From positions 1 through 6,086 of the forward strand of contig VBGV01000272.1 of assembly GCA_005880755.1 (NCBI GenBank): DNA of 6,086 nt, given 5' to 3'. Shown one piece after another: positions 1 to 5,863 of the stretch. The notes below the pieces were generated by a model that saw only the letters and a list, made by a program, of their open reading frames with translations, was not told the DNA's origin and did not search any database. Numbering within the stretch: position 1 is the stretch's first letter; each line of letters starts with the position of its first letter. Source of the stretch: Chloroflexota bacterium (lineage in GTDB: Bacteria > Chloroflexota > Dormibacteria > Dormibacterales > Dormibacteraceae). The translations under genes and the position numbers were made by a program.

Positions 1-221
1 ACAATCGCGATTACAGCCGGGCCGTAGTCCGACACCGGTCCGTTTGGGAACGCGAGCCGGATGATCAGCGATCCCAACATCCAGATGCCGCCCAGCACCA
101 GCACGATCCGAAAGCGGCGTGCGGCCAGACGGAGCTGGCGCCGCAGGCCGCCCGGCCGGATCGAGAGAACCGTCAGCGCGACGCCGACGATTACGAGCAG
201 GCCCAACGCGAATCCCCGCAC
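1..221 (-). CDS. membrane protein of unknown function, 5' part only (runs off the left edge)
   Basis: Read on the minus strand from a GTG at 221-219, this frame stays open to the window edge, giving about 73 residues. It begins VRGFALGLLVIVGVALTVLS, a clear hydrophobic span. A short Arg-rich stretch follows (RPGGLRRQLRLAARRFR), then a second span (IVLVLGGIWMLGSLIIRLAF). Two membrane helices joined by a positively charged, probably cytoplasmic, loop are typical of a small integral membrane protein. An in-frame TGA at 236-234 lies five codons upstream, so the start must be this GTG or a later codon; a TTG six codons in is the alternative. No good Shine-Dalgarno precedes the GTG. The gene diverges from the xylulokinase with a 22-bp gap, so the two must share or interleave promoter sequence. 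I do not recognise the family. The opposite strand here is also open but reads as an Arg/Pro-rich product, as expected of a shadow frame. Confidence 0.65.
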   Translation of the reverse strand, partial: MRGFALGLLVIVGVALTVLSIRPGGLRRQLRLAARRFRIVLVLGGIWMLGSLIIRLAFPNGPVSDYGPAVIAI

Positions 222-235
222 CGTGCCAGTCTGTC

Positions 236-239
236 AGGA
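236..239 (+). promoter_or_regulatory. ribosome binding site fixing the xylulokinase start
   Basis: AGGA lies four bases before the ATG at 244. The reading frame is open further upstream, to an ATG at 61, but this site together with the family N-terminus (MTKLLGLDIGTTG) places the start at 244. Confidence 0.6.
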
Positions 240-243
240 ACGC

Positions 244-1740
244 ATGACGAAACTCCTCGGCCTCGACATCGGGACCACAGGCGTTCGATGCGTCGCGATC
301 GATGACCGCGGGGATCTCGTCGCCGACGCGAGCGAAGAGTATCCGCTGTACACGCCGCAGCCTGGCTGGTCGGAGCAGCGGCCGGAAGACTGGTGGGAGG
401 CGAGCCGGCGCGTGATCGCCAGCGTGGCCGCCAGGGCCGGCCGCGCCGTGAGCGGCATCGGGCTCGCGGGGCAGATGCACGGCGCGGTCTTCCTCGATCA
501 CAAAGACGCGGTGATTCGGCCGGCCCTGCTGTGGAACGACCAGCGCACCGAGGCGCAATGCCAGGCGATCACCGAGCGCGTCGGCGCGAGGCGGCTCACG
601 GAGATCACCGGCAATCCCGCCCTGACAGGTTTCCAGGCGCCGAAGATCCTGTGGCTGCGCGATGAGGAGCCGACGGCCTACGAGCGGGTGGCCACGGTCC
701 TCCTGCCCAAGGACTACATCCGACTCAAGCTGACGGGGGAAAAAGCGACCGACGCTTCAGACGCGTCGGGCACCTTGCTCCTCGACCTCAAGGCTCGGAC
801 GTGGTCGAGCGAGATCCTGCAATCGCTCGACATTCCCGCGCACTGGCTGCCCCAGGTCCATGAAAGCCCCGAGCGCACCGGCGAGGCGACAAATGAAATC
901 GCGACGGACCTCGGGCTGCCGCGAAACATCCCCGTCGCCGCCGGCGCCGGCGACAACGCGGCCGCCGCGGTGGGCAATGGGATCGTCAGAGACGGACTGG
1001 CCAGCTGCTCGATCGGGACCAGCGGTGTCCTGTTCGCGCACTCAGACGCAATCGCGACCGACCCCTCCGGGCGAGTCCACGCCTTCTGCCACGCCGTCCC
1101 GAATCGCTACCACTTGATGGGCGTGACACTCGCTGCGGGCGGCTCTCTGAGATGGTGGCGCGACCTGGTCGGAAAAGGCGACTACGAAGAGCTGTCGGCG
1201 CTCGCGGAGCAGACCCCGCCGGGCGCGGAAGGCCTGGTCTTCTTGCCTTACCTGACCGGTGAGCGCACGCCACACCTCGATCCGCGGGCGCGCGGCGCCT
1301 TCGTCGGCCTCACCTCGAGACATGGCCTGGGTCATCTCACGCGCGCTGTGATGGAAGGCGTGGCTTACAGCCTCCGCGACGCGCTGGAGATCATCGTCGC
1401 GCTCGGCGCCGACCCAGAGCAAATCAGGGTCACGGGCGGCGGCGGCCGAAGTCCTTTCTGGCGCCAGCTCCTTGCCGACGTGTTGGGGCGTCCGGTCGTC
1501 CGCACGACCGCGGACGAAGGTCCGGCTTATGGGGCTGCGCTCCTGGCCGGCGTGGCCGCGGGTGTGTTCGGATCGATCGCAGAAGCCTGCGCGGGGATCA
1601 GTCTCCGGCCCGAGGTGTGCGAGCCGACGACCGACCGGCGGATCCTCTACGACGAGTACTACGCGATCTATCGAGACCTATATCCGGCGACCAGGTCGGC
1701 CATGCACGACCTGTCGGATCTCGCGCGACCCCGAGACTAG
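244..1740 (+). CDS. xylB: xylulokinase (FGGY-family carbohydrate kinase)
   Basis: Predicted cytoplasmic kinase that phosphorylates D-xylulose with ATP to D-xylulose 5-phosphate, feeding the pentose phosphate pathway. The product is 498 residues, the usual xylulokinase length, and looks intact. The N-terminal FGGY domain starts with the phosphate-binding DIGTTGVR (residues 8-15). It carries the QMHG sugar-pocket motif (77-80), LLWNDQRT (95-102) and ITGNPALTGFQAPKILWLR (121-139). The C-terminal domain has AGAGDNAAAAVGNG (233-246), whose Asp237 should be the catalytic base, followed by GTSGVLF, the GER(T)PHLDPRARG segment, GGGGRSPFW and GPAYGAALLAG. The start was set at 244, not at the in-frame ATG at 61, because the extra 61 residues are Arg/Pro-rich antisense of the divergent membrane gene. 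The hydrolase gene follows with a one-base stop/start overlap. No xylose isomerase or sugar transporter is in view, so a related ketose substrate such as ribulose cannot be excluded. Confidence 0.93.
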   Translation: MTKLLGLDIGTTGVRCVAIDDRGDLVADASEEYPLYTPQPGWSEQRPEDWWEASRRVIASVAARAGRAVSGIGLAGQMHGAVFLDHKDAVIRPALLWNDQRTEAQCQAITERVGARRLTEITGNPALTGFQAPKILWLRDEEPTAYERVATVLLPKDYIRLKLTGEKATDASDASGTLLLDLKARTWSSEILQSLDIPAHWLPQVHESPERTGEATNEIATDLGLPRNIPVAAGAGDNAAAAVGNGIVRDGLASCSIGTSGVLFAHSDAIATDPSGRVHAFCHAVPNRYHLMGVTLAAGGSLRWWRDLVGKGDYEELSALAEQTPPGAEGLVFLPYLTGERTPHLDPRARGAFVGLTSRHGLGHLTRAVMEGVAYSLRDALEIIVALGADPEQIRVTGGGGRSPFWRQLLADVLGRPVVRTTADEGPAYGAALLAGVAAGVFGSIAEACAGISLRPEVCEPTTDRRILYDEYYAIYRDLYPATRSAMHDLSDLARPRD

Positions 1741-2508
1741 TGCCGCGCTCCTCGCCGGTGGATGGATTCCGGCTGGCGTATGACCGCGCCGGCAGTGGCC
1801 CCGCGGTGGTGCTCCTCCACGGATGGCCCGGCGATCGCGCCGACTACCGCCACGTGGTGCCGCTCCTCGAGGCAAACGCGGAAGTGATCGTCCCCGACCT
1901 GCGTGGATTCGGCGAGTCGGACAAGCACCCAATCGACCCCGTCACTGCGTACTCCGCCGCGGCGCAGGCGCGCAGCATCCTCGGTCTGATCGACGAGCTG
2001 GGCCTGGCGGATCCGGTGATCGCCGGCTATGACATCGGCAGCCGCATCACGCAGACGATCGCCCGCGAAGCGCCTGGCCGCATCCGCGCGATCGTGATCT
2101 GCCCACCCGTCCCCGGCGCGGGCCGGCGCGTGCTGGACCCCGACCTTCAGCGCGAGTTCTGGTACCAGCACTTCCATCACCTCGACCTCGCCTCCGAGCT
2201 GATCGACGGCCCTCACCAAGAACTATTCGCAGCCAGGCGCGTTCACCGCATCGATCGCGTGGTATCGGGCCGGGTCCGGCACCGTGGCCCGTAGCCTCAA
2301 CGAGCAGACGCCAGCGCCGCAAGAGCGAATCTCGACCCCGACCTCGATCCTCTGGCCCGAGCACGACCCGCTGTTTCCGCAGGCGTGGAGCGACCGCGTC
2401 CCCGACTACTTCAGCCACGCCACCGTCACGTTACTGGCAGGCGTCGGTCACTTTGTCCCGGTGGAGTCTGCGCAAGCATTCGCCTCCGCGATCCTGAACG
2501 CGCTCTAG
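1740..2508 (+). pseudogene. alpha/beta hydrolase (epoxide hydrolase/haloalkane dehalogenase-like), frameshifted
   Basis: The GTG at 1740 shares a base with the kinase stop (TAGTG), so translation is probably coupled; a second GTG at 1758 is the alternative start. The first part has LLHGWPGDRADYR (oxyanion HGxP motif, from about residue 25), PDLRGFGESDK and AGYDIGS, with Asp98 in the nucleophile position. Asp is the nucleophile of epoxide hydrolases and dehalogenases; lipases use Ser. This frame runs through ELIDGPHQELF and ends at 2294 after Arg-rich nonsense. The family-like continuation is in another frame, open from 2203: NYSQPGAFTASIAWYRAG, then ILWPEHDPLF (acid) and GVGHFVPVES (catalytic His), stopping at 2506-2508. 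The catalytic triad is therefore split between two frames. The joined length is about 255 residues against roughly 280-300 for relatives. The part of the cap domain expected between ELIDG and SQPGAF is missing, which suggests a deletion that also shifts the frame. A sequencing or assembly error is possible. Confidence 0.8.
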
Positions 2509-2512
2509 CCCG

Positions 2513-2956
2513 TCACCAGTCGTGCCGGTGCACGGGCCGGTCGAGTGACCGGCGGTAAAGGCCATCGTGGTGCTGGTCGGTATGACCCGCCATCAAACGG
2601 GCCACCTCCTCGCCGAGGCTCTCGAGGTTCACTGGTTTGGTGAGGTATCCGTTGATGCCCTCGCGCTCGAGCGATGCGCGGACGTCCACGGACTCATCTC
2701 CGGTGAGGGCGAGCACCTTGATGGGTTGCTTACGGTGCCTCTCACGGATCATCGCGAGGACCTGGATCCCGTCGTGGGTCGGCATGTGGACGTCGAGGAT
2801 CACAAGCTCGATGTCGTTCTCCATGTGGACGTTCAATGCCCTGTCACCATCGGGCGCGACCGCCACCCGGTAGCCCCTCGACTTCAGGAAATAAGCCACG
2901 AGCTCGCAGCTGGCGGGATCGTCGTCGACGACCAGGATCCGCCTGCCTTCCGGCAT
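2513..2956 (-). CDS. single-domain response regulator (CheY-like receiver)
   Basis: A 147-residue protein made of one receiver domain and a short tail. It begins MPEGRRILVVDDDP, with the acidic pair Asp11/Asp12. The phosphoacceptor is Asp55 in VILDVHMPTHDG, the switch Thr is Thr85 in LALTGD, and the conserved Lys is Lys107 in LTKPV, so all residues needed for phosphorylation are present. No output domain follows; the last 25 or so residues (AGHTDQHHDGLYRRSLDRPV and on) are polar and His/Arg-rich. The ATG overlaps the HD-GYP stop (TGATG, one base shared), so the two are co-translated. The frame is open further upstream, but that part is antisense-like and lies inside the HD-GYP gene. Inferred role: it takes phosphate from a histidine kinase encoded elsewhere and acts by protein contact, with the HD-GYP protein as the likely partner. 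The stop is 4 bp from the convergent hydrolase stop. Confidence 0.9.
   Translation of the reverse strand: MPEGRRILVVDDDPASCELVAYFLKSRGYRVAVAPDGDRALNVHMENDIELVILDVHMPTHDGIQVLAMIRERHRKQPIKVLALTGDESVDVRASLEREGINGYLTKPVNLESLGEEVARLMAGHTDQHHDGLYRRSLDRPVHRHDW
2536..2553. terminator. stem-loop at the convergent gene ends (weak terminator candidate)
   Basis: A perfect 7-bp inverted repeat, GCCGGTC and GACCGGC, flanks the 4-base loop GAGT. It lies 28 bases past the plus-strand hydrolase stop and inside the last codons of the minus-strand response regulator. The stem is very GC-rich, but there is no U-tract on either side, so it is not a classical intrinsic terminator. It could slow convergent polymerases or protect a 3' end. 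Confidence 0.3.
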
Positions 2957-3654
2957 CAATCGATGCTCGTCTCGACCAGGGCCGCCTCCCTGCGAGCTTC
3001 GTCGACGACAAGCTTCACGATCTGCGGGTCCCACTGCCGGCCCGCTCCGCTCTGCAGGATGACGAACGCTTCGTCCTGCGACAGCCTCTCGCGGTACGGC
3101 CGGTCGTTGATCAACGCGTCGTAGGCATCGCACACCGACACGATGCGTGCCAGCAGGGGGATCTCGTCACTGGCCAGCCTGTCCGGATATCCCGTCCCGT
3201 CGTAGCGCTCGTGGTGATGGCGGATCATCGGTCGCAGGTCCGCGCTGGATTTCAAGGGCGCGACGATGCTTTCGCCGATGACCGGATGCAGGTGCATCTT
3301 GATCTGCTCCTCGAAGTCGAGCTCTCCAGGCTTGAGCAGGATCGCGTCGGGGATTCCGATCTTGCCGATGTCGTGGATGATGCCGCCGCGATAAAGCGTC
3401 TCCTGTTGCCCTGGCGAAAGGCCCATCCGCGCCCCGATCCGCCTCGCCGATTGACCGACCCTCTGCGCATGAGCCTCGGTGTAGGGGTCCCTCGCTTCGG
3501 CCGCAGCTGCCAGCGAGTAGATGACCTGGTCCGCGCCGTAGTCGTCCGTCCCGGCCTCGAGATCCACGTGCTCGCTCGCCGACCTCGCGGAGCCCGAGAT
3601 TGTTCCCAGACCGGCGGGGGAGCGCCGGCCTGGGCGGGGTAGGGGGGAAGTCAC
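2956..3654 (-). CDS. HD-GYP domain cyclic-di-GMP phosphodiesterase
   Basis: A 232-residue protein consisting almost entirely of one HD-GYP domain, which hydrolyses cyclic di-GMP to pGpG and/or GMP at a bi- or trinuclear metal centre. Visible motifs are ARDPYTEAHAQRV (His62), the HD pair in GGIIHDIGKIGIP (His94-Asp95), LHPVIGE (His123), the RHHHERYDGTGYP block (His147/148, GYP at 155-157), and SVCDAYDALINDRPYR with Asp176. All metal-ligand positions I can place are filled, so activity is expected. The first 40 or so residues are low-complexity and Pro/Ser/Arg-rich; no receiver, sensor or membrane segment is attached. An in-frame TAA directly precedes the GTG, which excludes a longer N-terminus. 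That GTG sits in a GTGA overlap with the leader ORF at 3651-3704, so initiation probably depends on translation of that ORF. The response regulator follows with a one-base overlap. Confidence 0.93.
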   Translation of the reverse strand: MTSPLPRPGRRSPAGLGTISGSARSASEHVDLEAGTDDYGADQVIYSLAAAAEARDPYTEAHAQRVGQSARRIGARMGLSPGQQETLYRGGIIHDIGKIGIPDAILLKPGELDFEEQIKMHLHPVIGESIVAPLKSSADLRPMIRHHHERYDGTGYPDRLASDEIPLLARIVSVCDAYDALINDRPYRERLSQDEAFVILQSGAGRQWDPQIVKLVVDEARREAALVETSID

Positions 3655-3704
3655 TTACGAGTTGCCGCCGCCAGAGCCATCGCCGACGAGGCCACCATTA
3701 ACAT
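3651..3704 (-). CDS. 17-residue leader peptide translationally coupled to the HD-GYP gene
   Basis: An ATG at 3704-3702 opens a short ORF encoding MLMVASSAMALAAATRK, ending at TGA 3653-3651. It is preceded at a 6-base distance by GGGAGGT, the strongest Shine-Dalgarno in the window. It is out of frame with the HD-GYP ORF, and its stop overlaps that gene's GTG by four bases (GTGA). Ribosomes finishing here are placed to restart on the phosphodiesterase. The peptide is hydrophobic and Ala-rich with a basic end, so it could be a tiny membrane-active or attenuator-type peptide, or simply a loading device. Alternatively, it is the original N-terminus separated by an indel. No family is recognised; the coding call rests on the ribosome binding site and the overlap. 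Confidence 0.55.
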   Translation of the reverse strand: MLMVASSAMALAAATRK

Positions 3705-3710
3705 TCCTGT

Positions 3711-3717
3711 ACCTCCC
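3711..3717 (-). promoter_or_regulatory. strong ribosome binding site of the leader ORF
   Basis: GGGAGGT on the minus strand, six bases before the ATG at 3704. It serves the leader ORF. The HD-GYP GTG at 3654 has no comparable site of its own. Confidence 0.7.
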
Positions 3718-3736
3718 GTTTGTCGGGTTGTGACCC

Positions 3737-3765
3737 ACTAAACCCTAATCACTCCCGAATGTCAA
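3737..3765 (-). promoter_or_regulatory. sigma70-type promoter of the leader/HD-GYP/response-regulator operon
   Basis: On the minus strand a perfect -35 box TTGACA (3765-3760) is followed after exactly 17 bases by TTTAGT (3742-3737), a 4/6 match to the -10 consensus. A start near 3730 would give a 5' UTR of about 26 bases, including the GGGAGGT ribosome binding site. The promoter sits immediately after the GGDEF stop at 3778, so this operon can be transcribed independently of the cyclase gene. The 3655-3777 gap holds this promoter, the ribosome binding site and the leader ORF. I see no terminator for the GGDEF gene in it. Confidence 0.7.
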
Positions 3766-3777
3766 GTCCCGCATTGC

Positions 3778-4980
3778 CTAGCCCTGCGCCTGCCTGCGGC
3801 CTCCGCCGCCGACGACGCCCAAACGCAGGTCTCGGACCACGCCCCGCCTGGCCTTGACGGCATACATCTCTTGATCCGCGCGGCCGAGCAGGCTCACGAC
3901 GTCGTCTGCTCGCTCCAGCTGAGCCACGCCGGCGCTGAAGGCGATGCCCACCTTCTCCGCCTCGGCCTGGATCCAGCTGAGCTTGGCCCGGGCCGCGTCG
4001 GCGACCGTGTCGGGAAGGACGCAGACGAACTCGTCGCCGCCGTACCGAAGGACGAGGTCCTGGCCGCGCAGGTCGGTCTTCAGGGTGTTGGCGAGGCCCC
4101 GCAGGAGCTCGTCACCCGCCTTGTGCCCGCGCGCGTCGTTGGCCTGCTTCAGCCCGTCGACGTCGAGGAACGCGATGGAGAGAGGGCTCTTCTGCCGCCG
4201 GGCGCGAGCGATCTCCCGATCGAGGGCCGAGATCCCGGCGGCGCGCCGAAGGACGCCAGTGAGCTCATCGAAAGCCGCCTCTTCCCGCAGCTTGAAAAGC
4301 GCCTTGGTGCTGACGGAGACGACCTCACGTGGGCGGAGGCCCAGGTCGCTGGCGATCGCAAGGCGGATGTGGGCCTCACGCGACCGTCGAGCTTCGGTCC
4401 ACGTGCGGCCGAACGTGAGGAGCCAGATCGCAAGCAGCAGGGGGAGCACCGCGACGGCGGCCAGCAGGGCGGCGTCCAGGGGCGATGCAATCACCAGGCT
4501 GGTGAACGGAACCTTCACTCCGTGGCCGGGGCCACCGCCGGAACCGCCACCGCCGCCCGCGCTGGTCCCACCGGCCGGAGCGCCGGCGCTCACCGGGGTG
4601 GCGCTGGGCGTGGGCGATGAGCTGAGCGGCGGCACCGACGGAGTCGCTGGGGCGGGGCTGAGCGAAACCGGGAGGCTCGGCGTGGCGACCGCCGGCGGCG
4701 TAGGGACCGCCGGCGGAGTAACTGGGGGGGCCGAGGGTGTCGTCAGGGGAGGAGTGACCGCGGGCAGGGTCGGAGTGGGAAGCGCCGGCAGGGAGGGCGT
4801 GGGCAGCGGCGAGACCAGCGGCGCGCTCGGCTCCAATCGCCCGACGGCGAGGCTCGAGGTGGTCGTCAGGAGGAAGCCCGCGCAAGCCGCTCCGGCGGCG
4901 AGCAGGGGCAGGGCCCAAATCGTCCTGACCGTCTTCCGGCCGATCGCTGATTGGCTCTGGGCTGCGTCGCGGTGTCGCAC
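3778..4980 (-). CDS. membrane-anchored GGDEF diguanylate cyclase with proline-rich extracytoplasmic segment
   Basis: A 400-residue protein predicted to make cyclic di-GMP from two GTP. Residues 20-41 form a first hydrophobic span (IWALPLLAAGAACAGFLLTT). Residues 51-130 are a Pro/Ser/Thr/Ala-rich stretch of PTP, PSLP and TPP units. Residues 137-150 are Gly/Ser-rich. Residues 167-190 are a second span (ALLAAVAVLPLLLAIWLL). A basic linker then leads to the catalytic domain, from DELTGVLRRAAG (238 onward) through FLDVDGLKQANDARGHKAGD (271-290) to RYGGDEF. The GGDEF signature (314-318) is intact. RGQD (305-308) lies exactly five residues before it, in the position of the allosteric RxxD inhibitory site, so product feedback is likely. 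The two-span topology places the proline-rich part outside the membrane. The start is GTG at 4980, with AAGGGG seven bases upstream. The HD-GYP operon follows on the same strand, which puts synthesis and breakdown of the messenger side by side. Confidence 0.92.
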   Translation of the reverse strand: MRHRDAAQSQSAIGRKTVRTIWALPLLAAGAACAGFLLTTTSSLAVGRLEPSAPLVSPLPTPSLPALPTPTLPAVTPPLTTPSAPPVTPPAVPTPPAVATPSLPVSLSPAPATPSVPPLSSSPTPSATPVSAGAPAGGTSAGGGGGSGGGPGHGVKVPFTSLVIASPLDAALLAAVAVLPLLLAIWLLTFGRTWTEARRSREAHIRLAIASDLGLRPREVVSVSTKALFKLREEAAFDELTGVLRRAAGISALDREIARARRQKSPLSIAFLDVDGLKQANDARGHKAGDELLRGLANTLKTDLRGQDLVLRYGGDEFVCVLPDTVADAARAKLSWIQAEAEKVGIAFSAGVAQLERADDVVSLLGRADQEMYAVKARRGVVRDLRLGVVGGGGRRQAQG

Positions 4981-5053
4981 GTCCCGACCCCTTGTCAGCC
5001 GCGATAGTAGGCAACGGAGGACCGCCTGGCTCGCGTTCTACTGGGTCAAATTT

Positions 5054-5081
5054 AGTATCAAGTGGGTAGTTCTTTAATCAA
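5054..5081 (-). promoter_or_regulatory. candidate promoter of the GGDEF gene
   Basis: On the minus strand TTGATT (5081-5076, 4/6 match to -35) is separated by 16 bases from GATACT (5059-5054, 4/6 match to -10). It lies in the AT-rich part of the 124-bp gap between the dioxygenase stop (5105) and the GGDEF start (4980). The predicted leader is about 65-70 bases. The matches are only moderate and other pairings nearby are possible, for example TTGATA at 5061-5056. I see no convincing terminator for the dioxygenase gene in this gap. Confidence 0.4.
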
Positions 5082-5087
5082 TTGATT
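5076..5087. repeat. perfect 12-bp palindrome, possible operator
   Basis: AATCAATTGATT equals its own reverse complement. It is AT-rich in GC-rich surroundings, lies between genes, and its half overlaps the candidate -35 box of the GGDEF gene. This is the expected layout for a dimeric repressor site, but no regulator is known and no second copy is seen in the window. Confidence 0.45.
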
Positions 5088-5104
5088 TCGCCGACGGAGC
5101 CTGC

Positions 5105-5863
5105 CTAGAGGTGGAGACCGATGGCGAACGCTGCGGCATAGCCCGAACCGCTCGGTGTGGGCTTTACAAGTAGCATCGCGCCGCTGTTTCCGTTGGACGT
5201 GTAGACCATGTCGGCCTGGTTGCGCGTGTCACGACTCGGCCTCGAGTTGTAGGGCGCTGTCTTGTAGACGGCGTCAGTGACGGCCTCGTCGAAAAACAGC
5301 TGTGATGAGAACTCGTAGCTCTTCGTCGCGCCGGAAAACGTCCGAACCTTGAAATGGATGTGCACCGCCCGCCCGGTGTACCACCCGGGATAGATCGTTG
5401 TGAACTTCGCGATGCCGTCGGTGTCAGTTACCTGGTAGCCGCGGAGAAACCGTCGGCCGATGGTCGACTGCGCGGCGACGTCCGAATAGACCCCAGCCGC
5501 GTCGCAGTGCCAGACATCGACCTGCGCACCGCTCAAAGCGTTGCACCCGCCAGTGCCGACCCGGGACACCTGGAAAGTGAGGTTCAGCGGCGCGCCGTTT
5601 CGCGTGGACCCGTTCGACGGATCAGTCGTGATGTCGGAGCGGTTGAGTCGCTCGTCCACGAAGTACGGCCCCTCGGTCTCGGATGGAGTCACGACGCATG
5701 CAGGCGTCGTCGTTGGCGTGGTAGTTGACGAAGGCGACGGTGAGGGGGAGCCAACAGAACCGGTAGGACTTCGGCCCGTGCACGCGGCCACGATCGCGCC
5801 CAAGCCGAGGAGCATTGTTCGGCGCGAAATCACGGCGTCAAAGAGTGGCAACGATGAGTTCAC
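5105..5863 (-). CDS. intradiol ring-cleavage dioxygenase homologue, Tat-exported lipoprotein
   Basis: A protein of 252 residues from the GTG at 5863. A TTG at 5884 would add seven residues; neither start has a good ribosome binding site. The N-terminus has a twin-arginine motif (SRRTMLLGLGAIVAACTG, Arg14-Arg15) ending in a lipobox with Cys28, so it is predicted to be exported folded by Tat and anchored by lipid. A Ser/Thr/Pro linker (about 36-54) follows. The catalytic domain has TPSETEGPYF, DVWHCDAAGVYSD, FLRGYQVTDTDGIAKFTTIY and PGWYTGRAVHIHFKV. These supply the Tyr, Tyr, His, His non-haem Fe(III) ligands of intradiol dioxygenases (Tyr126, Tyr162, His168, His170). Characterised relatives split catechol-type rings between the two hydroxyls. 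This exported branch is less well defined and its substrate is unknown; plant or lignin-derived aromatics are a guess. It is the first gene of the minus-strand series, with a 124-bp gap before the GGDEF gene, and diverges from the ORF at 5915. Confidence 0.88.
   Translation of the reverse strand: MNSSLPLFDAVISRRTMLLGLGAIVAACTGRSPTGSVGSPSPSPSSTTTPTTTPACVVTPSETEGPYFVDERLNRSDITTDPSNGSTRNGAPLNLTFQVSRVGTGGCNALSGAQVDVWHCDAAGVYSDVAAQSTIGRRFLRGYQVTDTDGIAKFTTIYPGWYTGRAVHIHFKVRTFSGATKSYEFSSQLFFDEAVTDAVYKTAPYNSRPSRDTRNQADMVYTSNGNSGAMLLVKPTPSGSGYAAAFAIGLHL

Noticed and set aside
61..243. N-terminal extension of the xylulokinase to an ATG at 61
   Set aside because: The extension is Arg/Pro-rich and antisense to a convincing two-helix membrane protein; the kinase motif begins right after the ATG at 244, which has its own ribosome site.
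2957..3133. Longer N-terminus for the response regulator
   Set aside because: The extension lies inside the HD-GYP gene in another frame and is Arg/Pro-rich; the receiver fold begins at the ATG at 2956, which overlaps the HD-GYP stop.
2836..3642. Plus-strand open frame opposite the HD-GYP gene
   Set aside because: No recognisable motif; the minus strand carries all HD-GYP metal-binding motifs.
3636..3654. Single-base error in the G run near the HD-GYP start as the reason the strong ribosome site is out of frame
   Set aside because: The leader frame already meets its TGA at 3653-3651, before the homopolymer, so an indel in the run would not join the frames. An indel further upstream remains possible and is noted with the leader ORF.
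3724..3736. Short inverted repeat GGGT-TGTG-ACCC downstream of the HD-GYP promoter as an operator
   Set aside because: Only 4-bp arms, which is expected by chance at this GC content.
4500..4820. Tandem repeat array or minisatellite
   Set aside because: The repetitive look comes from codons for Pro, Thr, Ser and Gly in the GGDEF protein's low-complexity segment; units are irregular in length and sequence.
3944..5077. Long plus-strand open frame opposite the GGDEF gene
   Set aside because: The product is Arg/Ser/Gly/Pro-rich low complexity with no domain. The minus strand encodes an intact GGDEF protein with two membrane spans. High GC leaves long shadow frames.
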